This document shows, piece by piece, positions 1 through 7,111 of a stretch of DNA of 11,619 nt. The first letter of the stretch is position 1, and each line of letters begins with the position of its first letter. The notes beneath the pieces were generated by a model. The model saw nothing but the letters and a program-made list of their open reading frames with translations. It had not been told where the DNA came from and searched no databases. The position numbers were made by a program, and so were the translations under genes. The stretch comes from Anaerolineae bacterium (lineage in GTDB: Bacteria; Chloroflexota; Anaerolineae; E26-bin7). The stretch lies in assembly GCA_029933115.1 (NCBI GenBank), contig JAOZOT010000054.1, positions 1 to 11,619 of the forward strand, in the 5' to 3' direction.

Positions 1-172
1 CCAACTGCTGGACGGTAGCCTCCAGCCGGCTCAGCCGCTCCTCGGTGCGGACCTGGGCCTCGACCAGCCGGTCGTAGTCCTGGCGGGTGACAAGAACTTC
101 CTTCATCCGCTCGTCTACCAATGCCGTCACCGCTCGATACATTTCTGCAGTCATCCCGTAATATTGATCCAT
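1..172 (-). CDS. Coiled-coil protein, N-terminal part (DUF3782-like), cut by window edge
   Basis: The reading frame starts at an ATG at 172-170 and stays open for 57 codons to the edge of the window. The visible residues begin MDQYYGMTAEMYRAV, are strongly helical, and end in a segment rich in E, R and L (RTEERLSRLEATVQQL) typical of a coiled coil. Proteins with this kind of start, 'EAQ-RTEERL-RLE' repeats followed by a PD-(D/E)XK-type nuclease-like domain (DUF3782), are common in Chloroflexota and cyanobacteria. That family link is from memory and rests on the N-terminus only. An AAAGGGTGA Shine-Dalgarno-like stretch (178-186) precedes the ATG. An in-frame GTG three codons upstream (181-179) is possible, but it would lie inside the ribosome site. 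A good promoter lies at 222-250. The C-terminal domain is outside the window, so the function is unknown. Confidence 0.72.
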   Translation of the reverse strand, partial: MDQYYGMTAEMYRAVTALVDERMKEVLVTRQDYDRLVEAQVRTEERLSRLEATVQQL

Positions 173-221
173 GCGCGTCACCCTTTTGATATACATAAGA
201 CAGATACTTCCATCATCTATA

Positions 222-250
222 ATTATACCCTACCAACCCATTTTTAGCAA
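222..250 (-). promoter_or_regulatory. Sigma70-type promoter of the coiled-coil gene
   Basis: Read on the minus strand, TTGCTA (250-245) is followed after exactly 17 bp by a perfect TATAAT (227-222). Transcription would start near 215 and give a leader of about 43 nt before the ATG at 172. The region is AT-rich compared with its surroundings. This is pattern evidence only. Confidence 0.6.
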
Positions 251-281
251 ATAGGCCAACCTCAGTTCGGCCTGGATTAAA

Positions 282-317
282 CGAGCCCCGTGAGAAACGT
301 TTTCCCCACGGGGCTCG
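282..317 (-). terminator. Candidate terminator hairpin after tRNA-Pro
   Basis: A perfect 11-bp stem (CGAGCCCCGTG at 282-292 with CACGGGGCTCG at 307-317) encloses a 14-nt loop. It lies 43 bp past the 3' end of the tRNA in the direction of tRNA transcription. On the minus strand the stem is followed by TTTAAT, a short and weak T tract. On the plus strand no T tract follows. It most likely ends the tRNA transcript and separates it from the promoter of the coiled-coil gene. Confidence 0.55.
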
Positions 318-357
318 CTGGCTGCACAGCACTAATGGCCCACGCCAAAATAGGATC

Positions 358-435
<78 letters not shown>

Positions 436-444
436 GCTACCTGT

Positions 445-473
445 ATTATAGCCTACTTTTGCTACATTTACAA
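445..473 (-). promoter_or_regulatory. Promoter of tRNA-Pro
   Basis: On the minus strand TTGTAA (473-468), a 17-bp spacer and a perfect TATAAT (450-445) end 9 bp before the first base of the tRNA. Transcription would start close to 438, giving a leader of only a few bases, as is usual for a stand-alone tRNA gene. Confidence 0.65.
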
Positions 474-500
474 ATTTCGGTAGCCCTGCATTTCGCGCTT

Positions 501-535
501 CGTGTCGTGCTTTTCGTGTTGTGCTTTTCGTGATT
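501..535. repeat. Two 14-bp tandem copies, cgtgtYgtgctttt
   Basis: The bases 501-514 and 515-528 match at 13 of 14 positions (CGTGTCGTGCTTTT and CGTGTTGTGCTTTT) and a partial third copy (CGTG) follows. The tract lies between the tRNA promoter and the promoter of the histidine kinase. Its wording resembles one arm of the inverted repeat at 8935-9001 (TGCTTTTGCGTCTT), so both may be remnants of one dispersed intergenic family. Confidence 0.6.
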
Positions 536-540
536 CGCGG

Positions 541-569
541 TTGCGATGGGAGGCGTTTGGTGATATAAT
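541..569 (+). promoter_or_regulatory. Promoter of the histidine kinase-ychF unit
   Basis: TTGCGA (541-546) and a perfect TATAAT (564-569) are separated by 17 bp. Transcription would start near 576, about 34 nt before the ATG at 610. This promoter lies downstream of the ATG-like codons at the 5' end of the open frame, which is a strong reason to place the real start at 610. Confidence 0.6.
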
Positions 570-609
570 GACGTGTGCAGAATCCAGTCAAAAAGCCAGA
601 GGGGATGCT

Positions 610-3450
610 ATGTCGTTCTACTGGGTGGGCCCCTGGAAAGATCCATACTTCATTCTGCCCGTCCGCACTGAGGGCTACCTCTTTGCAATTTTGTACATTA
701 TAATTCTAGTCTTTGTCTTTTACCATTGGCGGGGCGATTTCCGTCGCCTGGGAGGCAAAGGCTGCCTTCTGCTTTTGGGGCTGATTCTGGCAACGGTCCT
801 GCTGAGCAACGCCTTCAAGCTGCATCCTGCCACCGATGAAGCTGTTTTGGTGCCAACCCGACCCGATTTGCCTCTCCTTGGCGGTCTATCCACCTTGTTG
901 GCGGCCAGCCTGTTGGGAGCAGGGCCGGCCACCCTCGTTGCTCTCGTCGGTGGCGCGGTCAGGGGACTGTTTGAAAGCCATCTCATTCTACGGCCTTTTG
1001 AGATAGCCATCTTTGGTCTTCTGGTTGGCTTTCTGATACGGCAAAGCTACGCCGGGCGCCTTTTCTCCATCCTCCGGCAGCCCATCATTGCCAGCCTCCT
1101 GGCTGCACTGCTGGCCTGGACAGTCTTTTTCTGGTCCTTCTACGTCTACGCCGCAGGGCCAGCCATGTACGTCTACATTAGCTCCTTTGCCGCTGCTATA
1201 GGCTATCTGCCTTTCCTGCTGCTGGAGGGCCTTATCGCCGGCCTCATCGTGCAAGCATTGCTGCTCCCCTTCCCCAGGCTGAAACCAGTCATTGAGGCCC
1301 AGCAAACTCCCCCCTATGGCTACAGTCTCAACCGCCGTCTTCTCTTCTTCGTTGTCCCTCTGATCCTGGCTTTTATCCTGGCTCTATTCTACGTCGTCAA
1401 CGTGAAGGCCATCCAGGTAGCCACCGGGCAGACCATAGCCCAAATGGCCAGAGACGCCCAGAATATGGCCGAAGAGCGCATCCCCATCTTCCTGCTTTAT
1501 GGCCAAGCCACACTGCAAGGGCTTGCCCGCAACGAGGACCTGCAAAGCGAGAGCTACGAGGTCCGTCAAGACCGCCTGGAGAAAGATGGCCGCTCCAGCG
1601 CCTTTTTCCGCCAGCTTTTTCTGCTGGACAACAACCTGGTTCTGCTCAACATCTATCCCGAATCACCCCCAGAGGGACTTGCTCTCTCCAGCGAAGAAGT
1701 AGCCAGCATCATCAAGATTATCGGGGGGGAGGCAACGTCGCAAAGGACCTCGGCCTACCGTCTGCCTACCGGTGAACTGGTCATCTCTTTCATCGAGCGC
1801 CTAGAGGATGAAGCCACCGGCGAGCTTCGTGGCATCCTGGTGGGGCGGGCTGACCTGGGAGAAAGCAACCCCACAATGCGCGGTATCCTGGCCGGTTTGC
1901 AACCGGCCACAGGAGAGGGCCTCGGTTTCGTGGTTGATGAGCGGGGCTACATCATCGCTCACCCCGACCCCAGCCTCCTCCTCTCGTCATGGACGGCAGA
2001 AGGCTCCAGGCTGCCTTCTTCCGACTCCCTCCCCGGAGAAGCCTATCAGCACACCGATGAAAACGGTCGGACTCATTTAATCTACCACACCCGCGTACTC
2101 GGCCAGCCCTGGTCAGTGGTGATTATGGTCCCTTATGAGGTAGTCATGGACCTGGCGGTGAATATATCAGTTCCCCTCTTGATTCTCCTGGCCCTGATGA
2201 CCCTGGCGGTCACCACCCTGATTCTGCTGATCATCTCTCATTTGACACGGCCCCTTCAGATGCTGGCCGAGGCCTCCGGACACATCGCCCGGGGGGATTT
2301 GACGGCCCAGGTGAAGGTGAGCGGCGAGGACGAGGTGGGCCGGCTCGGCGCTGCCTTTGAGCAAATGCGCGTCAAGCTGAAAGAAAGCTTTGAGGCCATT
2401 GAGCGTGAGAGAGGGCGGTTGAAAGCCATTCTGGACAGCACTACCGATGCCATCCTGGTGACCGACAGCCAGGGCCGCCTGATACTGGCCAATCCCGCCG
2501 CAGAACACGCTTTCGGCATCAAAGCGGCCGAGGTGGTGACGCGCCCCTTGCGGCAGGCCATCGCCAACGAGTCTCTGGCACAGCTTTTCACCCGGCCGGC
2601 AGGAGATCAAAAGGCCGTCGTAGAAGAAATCCCCTTGCCCGACGGACGAACCCTTTACGCCAGTGCTGCAACCATAACCGACGGCGACGGGCGGACTATT
2701 GGCCGCGTGGCGGTCATGCGCGACATCACCGCCTTGAAAGAATTGGACGCCATGAAGGACGAGTTCGTGGCGACCGTCTCCCATGACCTGCGCTCGCCAC
2801 TGACTTTTATGCGCGGCTATGTGACCATGATTCCGACCGCGGGTGAACTCAACGAGAAACAACAAGAGTTCGTCGCCAGAATCTTAAGAGGCATTGATCA
2901 GATGTCTGAGCTCATTGATGACCTTTTGAGCATTGGTCGGATCGAGGCTGGCGTGGGTATTGAGATGGCTCCCTGTGAAGTGGGCCATCTAGTGAGGATG
3001 GTTGTGGCTGAGCTGAGCGGGCGAGCCGAAGCCAAGAACCTGAAGCTTCAATTGGAACTGCCCCCGGACCTGCCGCCGATTATCGGCGACGAGACCCTTA
3101 TCAAGCGAGCTGTGGCCAACCTGGTGGATAACGCCATCAAGTATACCCCAGAAGGTTCAGTCACCGTGAGAGTCAGGGAAAAGGACAGCTACCTGGTGGT
3201 GAGTGTCAGTGATACGGGCATCGGCATTGCACCGGCCGACCAGATACGGCTTTTCGAAAAGTTCTATCGCGTAAAGCGCCGTGATACTATCAGGATCAAA
3301 GGGACAGGGCTTGGTTTGGCTATTGTCAAATCCATCGCCGAGAAGCATAATGGCAAAGCCTGGGTGGAAAGCAAATTGGGAGAGGGAAGCACCTTCCACC
3401 TGGCTTTGCCCAAAGAGCAACCGGGCTCGCACAAGCCCGAACGGTCGTGA
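610..3450 (+). CDS. Membrane sensor histidine kinase (multi-TM, Cache-like, HAMP, PAS, HisKA, HATPase)
   Basis: This 946-residue sensor kinase should autophosphorylate on a histidine in response to an external or membrane signal and pass the phosphate to a response regulator. An N-terminal block of about six hydrophobic helices (residues 20-225) loosely resembles 5TMR-LYT-type sensor regions. A further helix (244-265) leads to an outside domain of about 250 residues with a Cache-like stretch (FVVDERGYIIAHPDP, near 440-455). The last helix is 520-542, followed by HAMP (about 545-600), PAS (about 605-715), HisKA with VSHDLRSPL and His725, and HATPase with N-box NLVDNAIKY (837-845), DTGIGI (868-873) and GTGLGL (898-903). 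All kinase motifs are intact. The start at 610 is chosen because AGAGGGG (598-604) sits 5 nt upstream and the promoter at 541-569 lies inside the longer open frame. No response regulator is adjacent, so the partner is unknown. The signal is also unknown. Confidence 0.93.
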   Translation: MSFYWVGPWKDPYFILPVRTEGYLFAILYIIILVFVFYHWRGDFRRLGGKGCLLLLGLILATVLLSNAFKLHPATDEAVLVPTRPDLPLLGGLSTLLAASLLGAGPATLVALVGGAVRGLFESHLILRPFEIAIFGLLVGFLIRQSYAGRLFSILRQPIIASLLAALLAWTVFFWSFYVYAAGPAMYVYISSFAAAIGYLPFLLLEGLIAGLIVQALLLPFPRLKPVIEAQQTPPYGYSLNRRLLFFVVPLILAFILALFYVVNVKAIQVATGQTIAQMARDAQNMAEERIPIFLLYGQATLQGLARNEDLQSESYEVRQDRLEKDGRSSAFFRQLFLLDNNLVLLNIYPESPPEGLALSSEEVASIIKIIGGEATSQRTSAYRLPTGELVISFIERLEDEATGELRGILVGRADLGESNPTMRGILAGLQPATGEGLGFVVDERGYIIAHPDPSLLLSSWTAEGSRLPSSDSLPGEAYQHTDENGRTHLIYHTRVLGQPWSVVIMVPYEVVMDLAVNISVPLLILLALMTLAVTTLILLIISHLTRPLQMLAEASGHIARGDLTAQVKVSGEDEVGRLGAAFEQMRVKLKESFEAIERERGRLKAILDSTTDAILVTDSQGRLILANPAAEHAFGIKAAEVVTRPLRQAIANESLAQLFTRPAGDQKAVVEEIPLPDGRTLYASAATITDGDGRTIGRVAVMRDITALKELDAMKDEFVATVSHDLRSPLTFMRGYVTMIPTAGELNEKQQEFVARILRGIDQMSELIDDLLSIGRIEAGVGIEMAPCEVGHLVRMVVAELSGRAEAKNLKLQLELPPDLPPIIGDETLIKRAVANLVDNAIKYTPEGSVTVRVREKDSYLVVSVSDTGIGIAPADQIRLFEKFYRVKRRDTIRIKGTGLGLAIVKSIAEKHNGKAWVESKLGEGSTFHLALPKEQPGSHKPERS

Positions 3451-3452
3451 GT

Positions 3453-4562
3453 ATGAGTTTGCAAATTGGCATCGTCGGCCTGCCCAACGTGGGCAAATCT
3501 ACTGTCTTCAACGCCCTCACCAAAGCGGGAGCGGCCGTGGCCGGCTACCCTTTCACCACCATTGACCCCAACGTGGGAGTGGCTGAAGTGGATGACCGGC
3601 GGCTCAGAGACCTCGCTGCCCTGGTCGGTCCAGAGCGCGTCGTGCCCACCACGATCCAATTTGTGGACATCGCCGGTCTGGTGAAAGGGGCCAGCCGTGG
3701 CGAGGGCCTGGGCAATCAGTTCCTGGGCTACATCCGCAATGTGGACGCCATTGCTATGGTGGTGCGTTGCTTCCGCGATCCAGACGTGGCTCACGTCTCG
3801 GCCGCATTGGATCCCCAGGCCGATATCGAAACCATTGATCTGGAGTTGATCCTGGCCGATCTGGCCACCGTCGAGCGGCGCATAGAGAAAGTGAAATCTA
3901 TGGCCAAGGCACGCCCCAAGGACTATGAGGCTCAGTTGGCGTGGCTTACAGGGCTGCGCCAGCACCTGGACAGCGGCGCCAGAGCCGACAGCTACAATCA
4001 GGCAGATTCGAGATTTGAGATTCGAGGATCGGGAAACGAACTCAATCTACTCACCGCCAAGCCGAGGCTCTACGTGGCCAATGTGGGGGAAGAGGATCTA
4101 CCCGATGGAGGGGAGTTGGCCGCTCAGGTGGCAGAGACCGCCGCTGCCGAGGGGACAGAAGTAGTGGTCCTCTGCGCTCTGCTGGAAACAGAGTTGGCTG
4201 AATGGCCCCCAGATGAGGCAGCAGCTTATCGCGCTGAGGTGGGACTGAGAGAATCCGGCCTCCAGACCTTGGTCAAGGCAGGGTACCGTCTGCTCAATCT
4301 AATTACTTTCTTCACCATCACCGGGGGTAAAGAGGTCCGAGCCTGGACGCTACGGCAAGGGAGTCGAGCTTTGGAAGCGGCCGGCAAAGTGCACACCGAT
4401 ATGCAGCGGGGGTTCATTCGGGCCGAAGTCGTCTCCTGTGAGGACCTGATAGCGGCCGGCTCTCTGGCCGCGGCCAGAGAGAAAGGGCTGCTGCGCCTAG
4501 AGGGACGGGATTACGTGGTACAGGACGGCGACGTAATCCACTTTCGGTTTTCCCCGCCCTGA
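3453..4562 (+). CDS. ychF: YchF/OLA1-family ribosome-associated ATPase (GTPase fold)
   Basis: This is a 369-residue member of the YchF family, P-loop proteins that bind ribosomes and prefer ATP over GTP. They are linked to stress responses and translation control. The G1 loop is GLPNVGKST (9-17) and the G3 region is VDIAGLVKGAS (D72). In place of the NKxD motif of true GTPases it has NVGE (210-213), as expected for the family. A C-terminal TGS domain (about 283-366) contains KEVRAWT, AAGKVHTDMQRGFIRAEV and DGDVIHF. The start is set at ATG 3453 because MSLQIGIVG then lines up with E. coli MGFKCGIVG. A GTG at 3447 that overlaps the kinase stop is the alternative. No good ribosome site is visible, so coupling to the kinase stop two bases before is likely. 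Residues near 185-192 are encoded by a tandem heptamer repeat (see 4005-4027). Confidence 0.95.
   Translation: MSLQIGIVGLPNVGKSTVFNALTKAGAAVAGYPFTTIDPNVGVAEVDDRRLRDLAALVGPERVVPTTIQFVDIAGLVKGASRGEGLGNQFLGYIRNVDAIAMVVRCFRDPDVAHVSAALDPQADIETIDLELILADLATVERRIEKVKSMAKARPKDYEAQLAWLTGLRQHLDSGARADSYNQADSRFEIRGSGNELNLLTAKPRLYVANVGEEDLPDGGELAAQVAETAAAEGTEVVVLCALLETELAEWPPDEAAAYRAEVGLRESGLQTLVKAGYRLLNLITFFTITGGKEVRAWTLRQGSRALEAAGKVHTDMQRGFIRAEVVSCEDLIAAGSLAAAREKGLLRLEGRDYVVQDGDVIHFRFSPP
4005..4027. repeat. Tandem heptamer GATTYGA x3 inside ychF
   Basis: GATTCGA, GATTTGA and GATTCGA follow each other directly at 4005-4025, and then comes a degenerate fourth unit beginning GGATCGG. Three units make 21 bases, so the repeat keeps the reading frame and codes for DSRFEIRG. 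It lies in the linker before the strand that leads to the NVGE motif, where other YchF proteins have an acidic helix. Confidence 0.75.
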
Positions 4563-4577
4563 CAGTACGCCCGCAGC

Positions 4578-4625
4578 GACGGCTTCCGTCAGCAGATTGC
4601 AATTCCGCCGCCGGCCGCCGGAATT
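4578..4625. terminator. Hairpins between convergent ychF and fabF
   Basis: The 113 bp between the two convergent stop codons hold two hairpins. A small one, GACGG-CTT-CCGTC, spans 4578-4590. A larger one pairs AATTCCG (4601-4607) with CGGAATT (4619-4625) around a GC-rich 11-nt loop that contains the palindrome GCCGGC. Neither has a proper T tract on either strand, so intrinsic termination is only possible, not clear. No gene is visible in this gap. Confidence 0.35.
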
Positions 4626-4675
4626 TCACCAGAGGTACGTCGCACCTCACCTCGACCGGAAAAGCCCCGCAAAGT

Positions 4676-5932
4676 TTACCCCGGACCCTCCGACTCGGCT
4701 CTGTATTTGCGGATGATAACGGCTACGTTCTGACCGCCAAAGCCAAAGCCGTTGATCATCGTCGCATTGACCTCCTGCTTTCGGGCCACGTTGGGCACAT
4801 AGTCTAGATCACACTCTGGATCCGGCGTCTCGTAGTTGATGGTAGGGGGGATAACACCATCACGGATGGCGAGCACCGCCGCCAGGGCAGAGATAGCGCC
4901 GGCTGCCCCCAGAGTGTGACCGACCATGGATTTGGTGGCACTGACGGCCAGCCGATAGGCGTGGTCGCCAAAGACCGTCTTGATCGCTCTGGTCTCCACG
5001 GCGTCGTTCAGAGGCGTTCCTGTGCCGTGGGCAAAGATACAATCAATCTCCTCAGGAGTCATCCCGGCGTCTTCCAGGGCCAGCCTCATGGCTCGGGCTG
5101 CTCCATCGCCACTGGGGTCAGGGGCAGTAAGGTGGTAAGCATCACCGGTGACAGCCCCGCCAGCTACCTCGCCGTAGATGTGCGCCCCTCGCTGCCGGGC
5201 GTGCTCCTCCGTCTCCACCACCATGACGGCCGCCCCCTCGCCGTAGACAAAGCCATCGCGATTTTTATCAAACGGACGACAAGCGCGCTGAGGGTCGTCA
5301 TTCCGGGAGGAGAGAGGGCCCATACGACCCAGAGAGGCGAGGGTCAAGGGAACAGTGCACGACTCTGTCCCTCCGGTGATGACCACTTTGGCCTCTCCCA
5401 AACGCAGCAGGCGCAGGGCCTCTACAAAGGCATAGTTACCGCTGGCGCAGGCCATCGTGGAGGTGATGATCGGGCCCTTGGCTCCGCTGACCAGAGACAC
5501 CAGACAGGAGACAGCATTGGGCATGACGCTGGGGAGGAAGAAAGGACTGATGCTGCGCGGCCCCTTTTCTATCAACCTCCTGGTTCCTTCCTCCATTTCA
5601 CCGATGCCCCCGCCGCCGGTGTTCATCACCACACCTACCGTAGTATCGTTGCTTTCATCAATCGTCAAATCAGCGTCGGCCAGAGCCATCTGTGAAGCAG
5701 CTATAGCAAACTGGGTAGCCCGACAGGTGCGTTTGACCATCTTAAAATCCATGTAGGTCTTGGGGTTGAAACCCTTGACCTCGCAGGCGATGCGCACCGC
5801 AAAACCGGTGGTATCGAACGTGGTGACGGGCCCTGCTCCTGAGACACCGGCCCTCAAATTGGCCCAGAACTCTTCCACCGTGAGGCCGATAGGAGTTATA
5901 GCCCCCAGACCGGTGATGACTGCGCGTTGCAT
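4676..5932 (-). CDS. fabF: Beta-ketoacyl-ACP synthase II (KAS II), first paralog
   Basis: This 418-residue enzyme condenses malonyl-ACP with a growing acyl-ACP, releasing CO2, in type II fatty acid synthesis. The catalytic set is complete: Cys162 in TMACASG, His302 in AHGTGTPLND, and Lys334 and His339 in KSMVGHTLGAAG. The glycine-rich end motif GFGFGGQN is present. Positions fall within one residue of E. coli FabF (C163, H303, K335, H340). The ATG at 5932 has an AAGGAGG site 8 nt upstream, which lies in the 17-bp gap after plsX, so the two genes form an operon. Some regions depart from the usual FabF wording, for example MVKRTCRATQ where RR-DRFTQ is usual, and SCLVSL before the active site. 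It converges with ychF. A role in a specialised condensation instead of housekeeping elongation cannot be excluded. Confidence 0.93.
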   Translation of the reverse strand: MQRAVITGLGAITPIGLTVEEFWANLRAGVSGAGPVTTFDTTGFAVRIACEVKGFNPKTYMDFKMVKRTCRATQFAIAASQMALADADLTIDESNDTTVGVVMNTGGGGIGEMEEGTRRLIEKGPRSISPFFLPSVMPNAVSCLVSLVSGAKGPIITSTMACASGNYAFVEALRLLRLGEAKVVITGGTESCTVPLTLASLGRMGPLSSRNDDPQRACRPFDKNRDGFVYGEGAAVMVVETEEHARQRGAHIYGEVAGGAVTGDAYHLTAPDPSGDGAARAMRLALEDAGMTPEEIDCIFAHGTGTPLNDAVETRAIKTVFGDHAYRLAVSATKSMVGHTLGAAGAISALAAVLAIRDGVIPPTINYETPDPECDLDYVPNVARKQEVNATMINGFGFGGQNVAVIIRKYRAESEGPG

Positions 5933-5949
5933 AATGTACTCCTCCTTCG

Positions 5950-6960
5950 CTAGCGAATCTTGGCCAGTTCTTCTTCCATAGTTTCGATGAGGTGGCTTTC
6001 CACGACCAGCTTTGCTCGGCCGATGGCTTTCTCGACCCCTGAGGCCCGAGAACGCCCATGTCCCACAATCATCGCCCCTTTCACGCCCAGAAGCGGCGCC
6101 CCGCCGATCCTCCTTTCGAGCTCCATCATCTCTTGCAGTTCATCGGTCAGGCGTTGTATTTCTGCTGGGGACAGCAGGCCCGCCAGCCTTTCCTCCAACC
6201 AGCGGGCCAGAGCCAGGCCCAGCCCCTCACCAAACTTGAGGATAATGTTTCCCACAAAGCCGTCGCAAACGACCACGTTGGCCCGGCCGCTCAAAAGGTC
6301 CCAGCCTTCCACATTGCCGATGAAATTCAGGCCGCTTTTTTTGAGCAATTGATAGGCTTCCCGGCTTTGGCGGTTGCCCTTGCCCTCTTCGCTGCCGTTG
6401 GCGAGGAGAGCCACTGTAGGGTTGTCGAGGCCCAACAGACAACGGGCATAGGCGACACCCAGAGCGGCGAATTGCACAAACTGGTGAGGTTTGCAATCCA
6501 CGTTGGGGCCCAAGTCAAGAGCCACCGTCTGAGAAGCCAAGGCAAAGGGGACACCTCCACCCACAGGTCGGTCAATGCCCGCCATACTGCCCAGAATCCA
6601 GTGGGCGGCGATCATGGCCGCTCCGGTGTGGCCCATACTCACCGCCGCCTCAGCCCGACCCTCTTTGACCAACTGAACGGCCACAGCTACCGAGGCCCGA
6701 GGCCTCTTCCGCAGGGCAGCGGCCGGATGCTCCCCATCGGCGATGAACTGATCGGTGTGATGGATGTGCAGGGGCAAGTCAGTTGTGTCGTGAATGGCCA
6801 ATTCCTCCCGCACCCGCTCTTCTGGCCCCACCAGGATGATCTCCACTCCTCCATCATTGCGGGCAGCCTGCACTGCTCCTCTGACCACCTCTGCCGGGGC
6901 ATAGTCCCCGCCCATGGCGTCCACGGCCACTCGTATCCGCTGATGCTCACATGTATCCAT
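5950..6960 (-). CDS. plsX: Phosphate acyltransferase PlsX
   Basis: PlsX converts acyl-ACP and phosphate into acyl-phosphate, the donor used by PlsY to acylate glycerol-3-phosphate at the start of phospholipid synthesis. The reaction is reversible. The 336-residue product has the family's N-terminal motif AVDAMGGDYAP (12-22), the SMGHTGA loop (usually SAGNTGA), ANGSEEGKGN, the NFIGNVEG region, VVVCDGFVGNIILK and a C-terminal GAPLLGVKG segment. The open frame continues about 100 codons upstream, but those codons run through the terminator at 7040-7090. The ATG at 6960 has GAGGGAGG just before it and gives the usual family length. It is followed after 17 bp by fabF. A possible promoter lies at 6989-7013. 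PlsX is a peripheral membrane enzyme in other bacteria. Confidence 0.95.
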   Translation of the reverse strand: MDTCEHQRIRVAVDAMGGDYAPAEVVRGAVQAARNDGGVEIILVGPEERVREELAIHDTTDLPLHIHHTDQFIADGEHPAAALRKRPRASVAVAVQLVKEGRAEAAVSMGHTGAAMIAAHWILGSMAGIDRPVGGGVPFALASQTVALDLGPNVDCKPHQFVQFAALGVAYARCLLGLDNPTVALLANGSEEGKGNRQSREAYQLLKKSGLNFIGNVEGWDLLSGRANVVVCDGFVGNIILKFGEGLGLALARWLEERLAGLLSPAEIQRLTDELQEMMELERRIGGAPLLGVKGAMIVGHGRSRASGVEKAIGRAKLVVESHLIETMEEELAKIR

Positions 6961-6988
6961 CTTCCCTCCCTCAACAGCACGCCTCTTA

Positions 6989-7013
6989 TTTATAACCCCA
7001 TTCCTCCTATCAA
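6989..7013 (-). promoter_or_regulatory. Possible promoter of plsX-fabF (weak)
   Basis: Because a terminator lies just upstream, plsX needs its own promoter between 6961 and 7039. The best -10 candidate on the minus strand is TATAAA (6994-6989), in an AT-rich patch. A TTGATA (7013-7008) lies upstream, but the spacer is only 13 bp, so this is not a convincing pair. A regulator-dependent promoter or read-through from degV is an alternative. Confidence 0.3.
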
Positions 7014-7039
7014 GATGCGCTTTGCTTTCCGGGATAATC

Positions 7040-7090
7040 AAAAAGCCACCATAGAGGGAGGGTCTTTCCCTGGGGATATGGTGGCTTTTT
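7040..7090 (-). terminator. Strong rho-independent terminator after degV (works in both directions)
   Basis: AAAAAGCCACCATA (7040-7053) pairs perfectly over 14 bp with TATGGTGGCTTTTT (7077-7090) around a 23-nt loop that can form a smaller inner stem (GGGA/TCCC). On the minus strand the stem ends in a run of five T. On the plus strand it ends in six T. It begins 22 bp after the stop codon of degV and separates degV from plsX. Confidence 0.88.
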
Positions 7091-7111
7091 TGGAGGGTGT
7101 GAGTTGACGAC

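Noticed and set aside
501..535. Possible CRISPR-like or iteron array
   Set aside because: There are only two 14-bp units, they are adjacent with no spacers, and there are no cas or replication genes nearby.
502..609. Longer histidine kinase start, adding 36 residues rich in Cys and Ser
   Set aside because: A TATAAT promoter lies inside this stretch, the peptide has no family resemblance, and the ATG at 610 has a good ribosome site and leads directly into the membrane region.
3447..3452. GTG start for ychF overlapping the kinase stop
   Set aside because: The ATG at 3453 gives the exact family N-terminus (MSLQIGIVGLPNVGKS). The GTG adds two residues without support, though coupling would work with either.
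6058..7107. 349-codon open frame on the plus strand, antisense to plsX
   Set aside because: It mirrors the codon pattern of plsX, its peptide shows no motif, and it lacks a ribosome site and conserved neighbours. It is a shadow in GC-rich coding DNA. Similar long shadows over other genes were rejected for the same reason.
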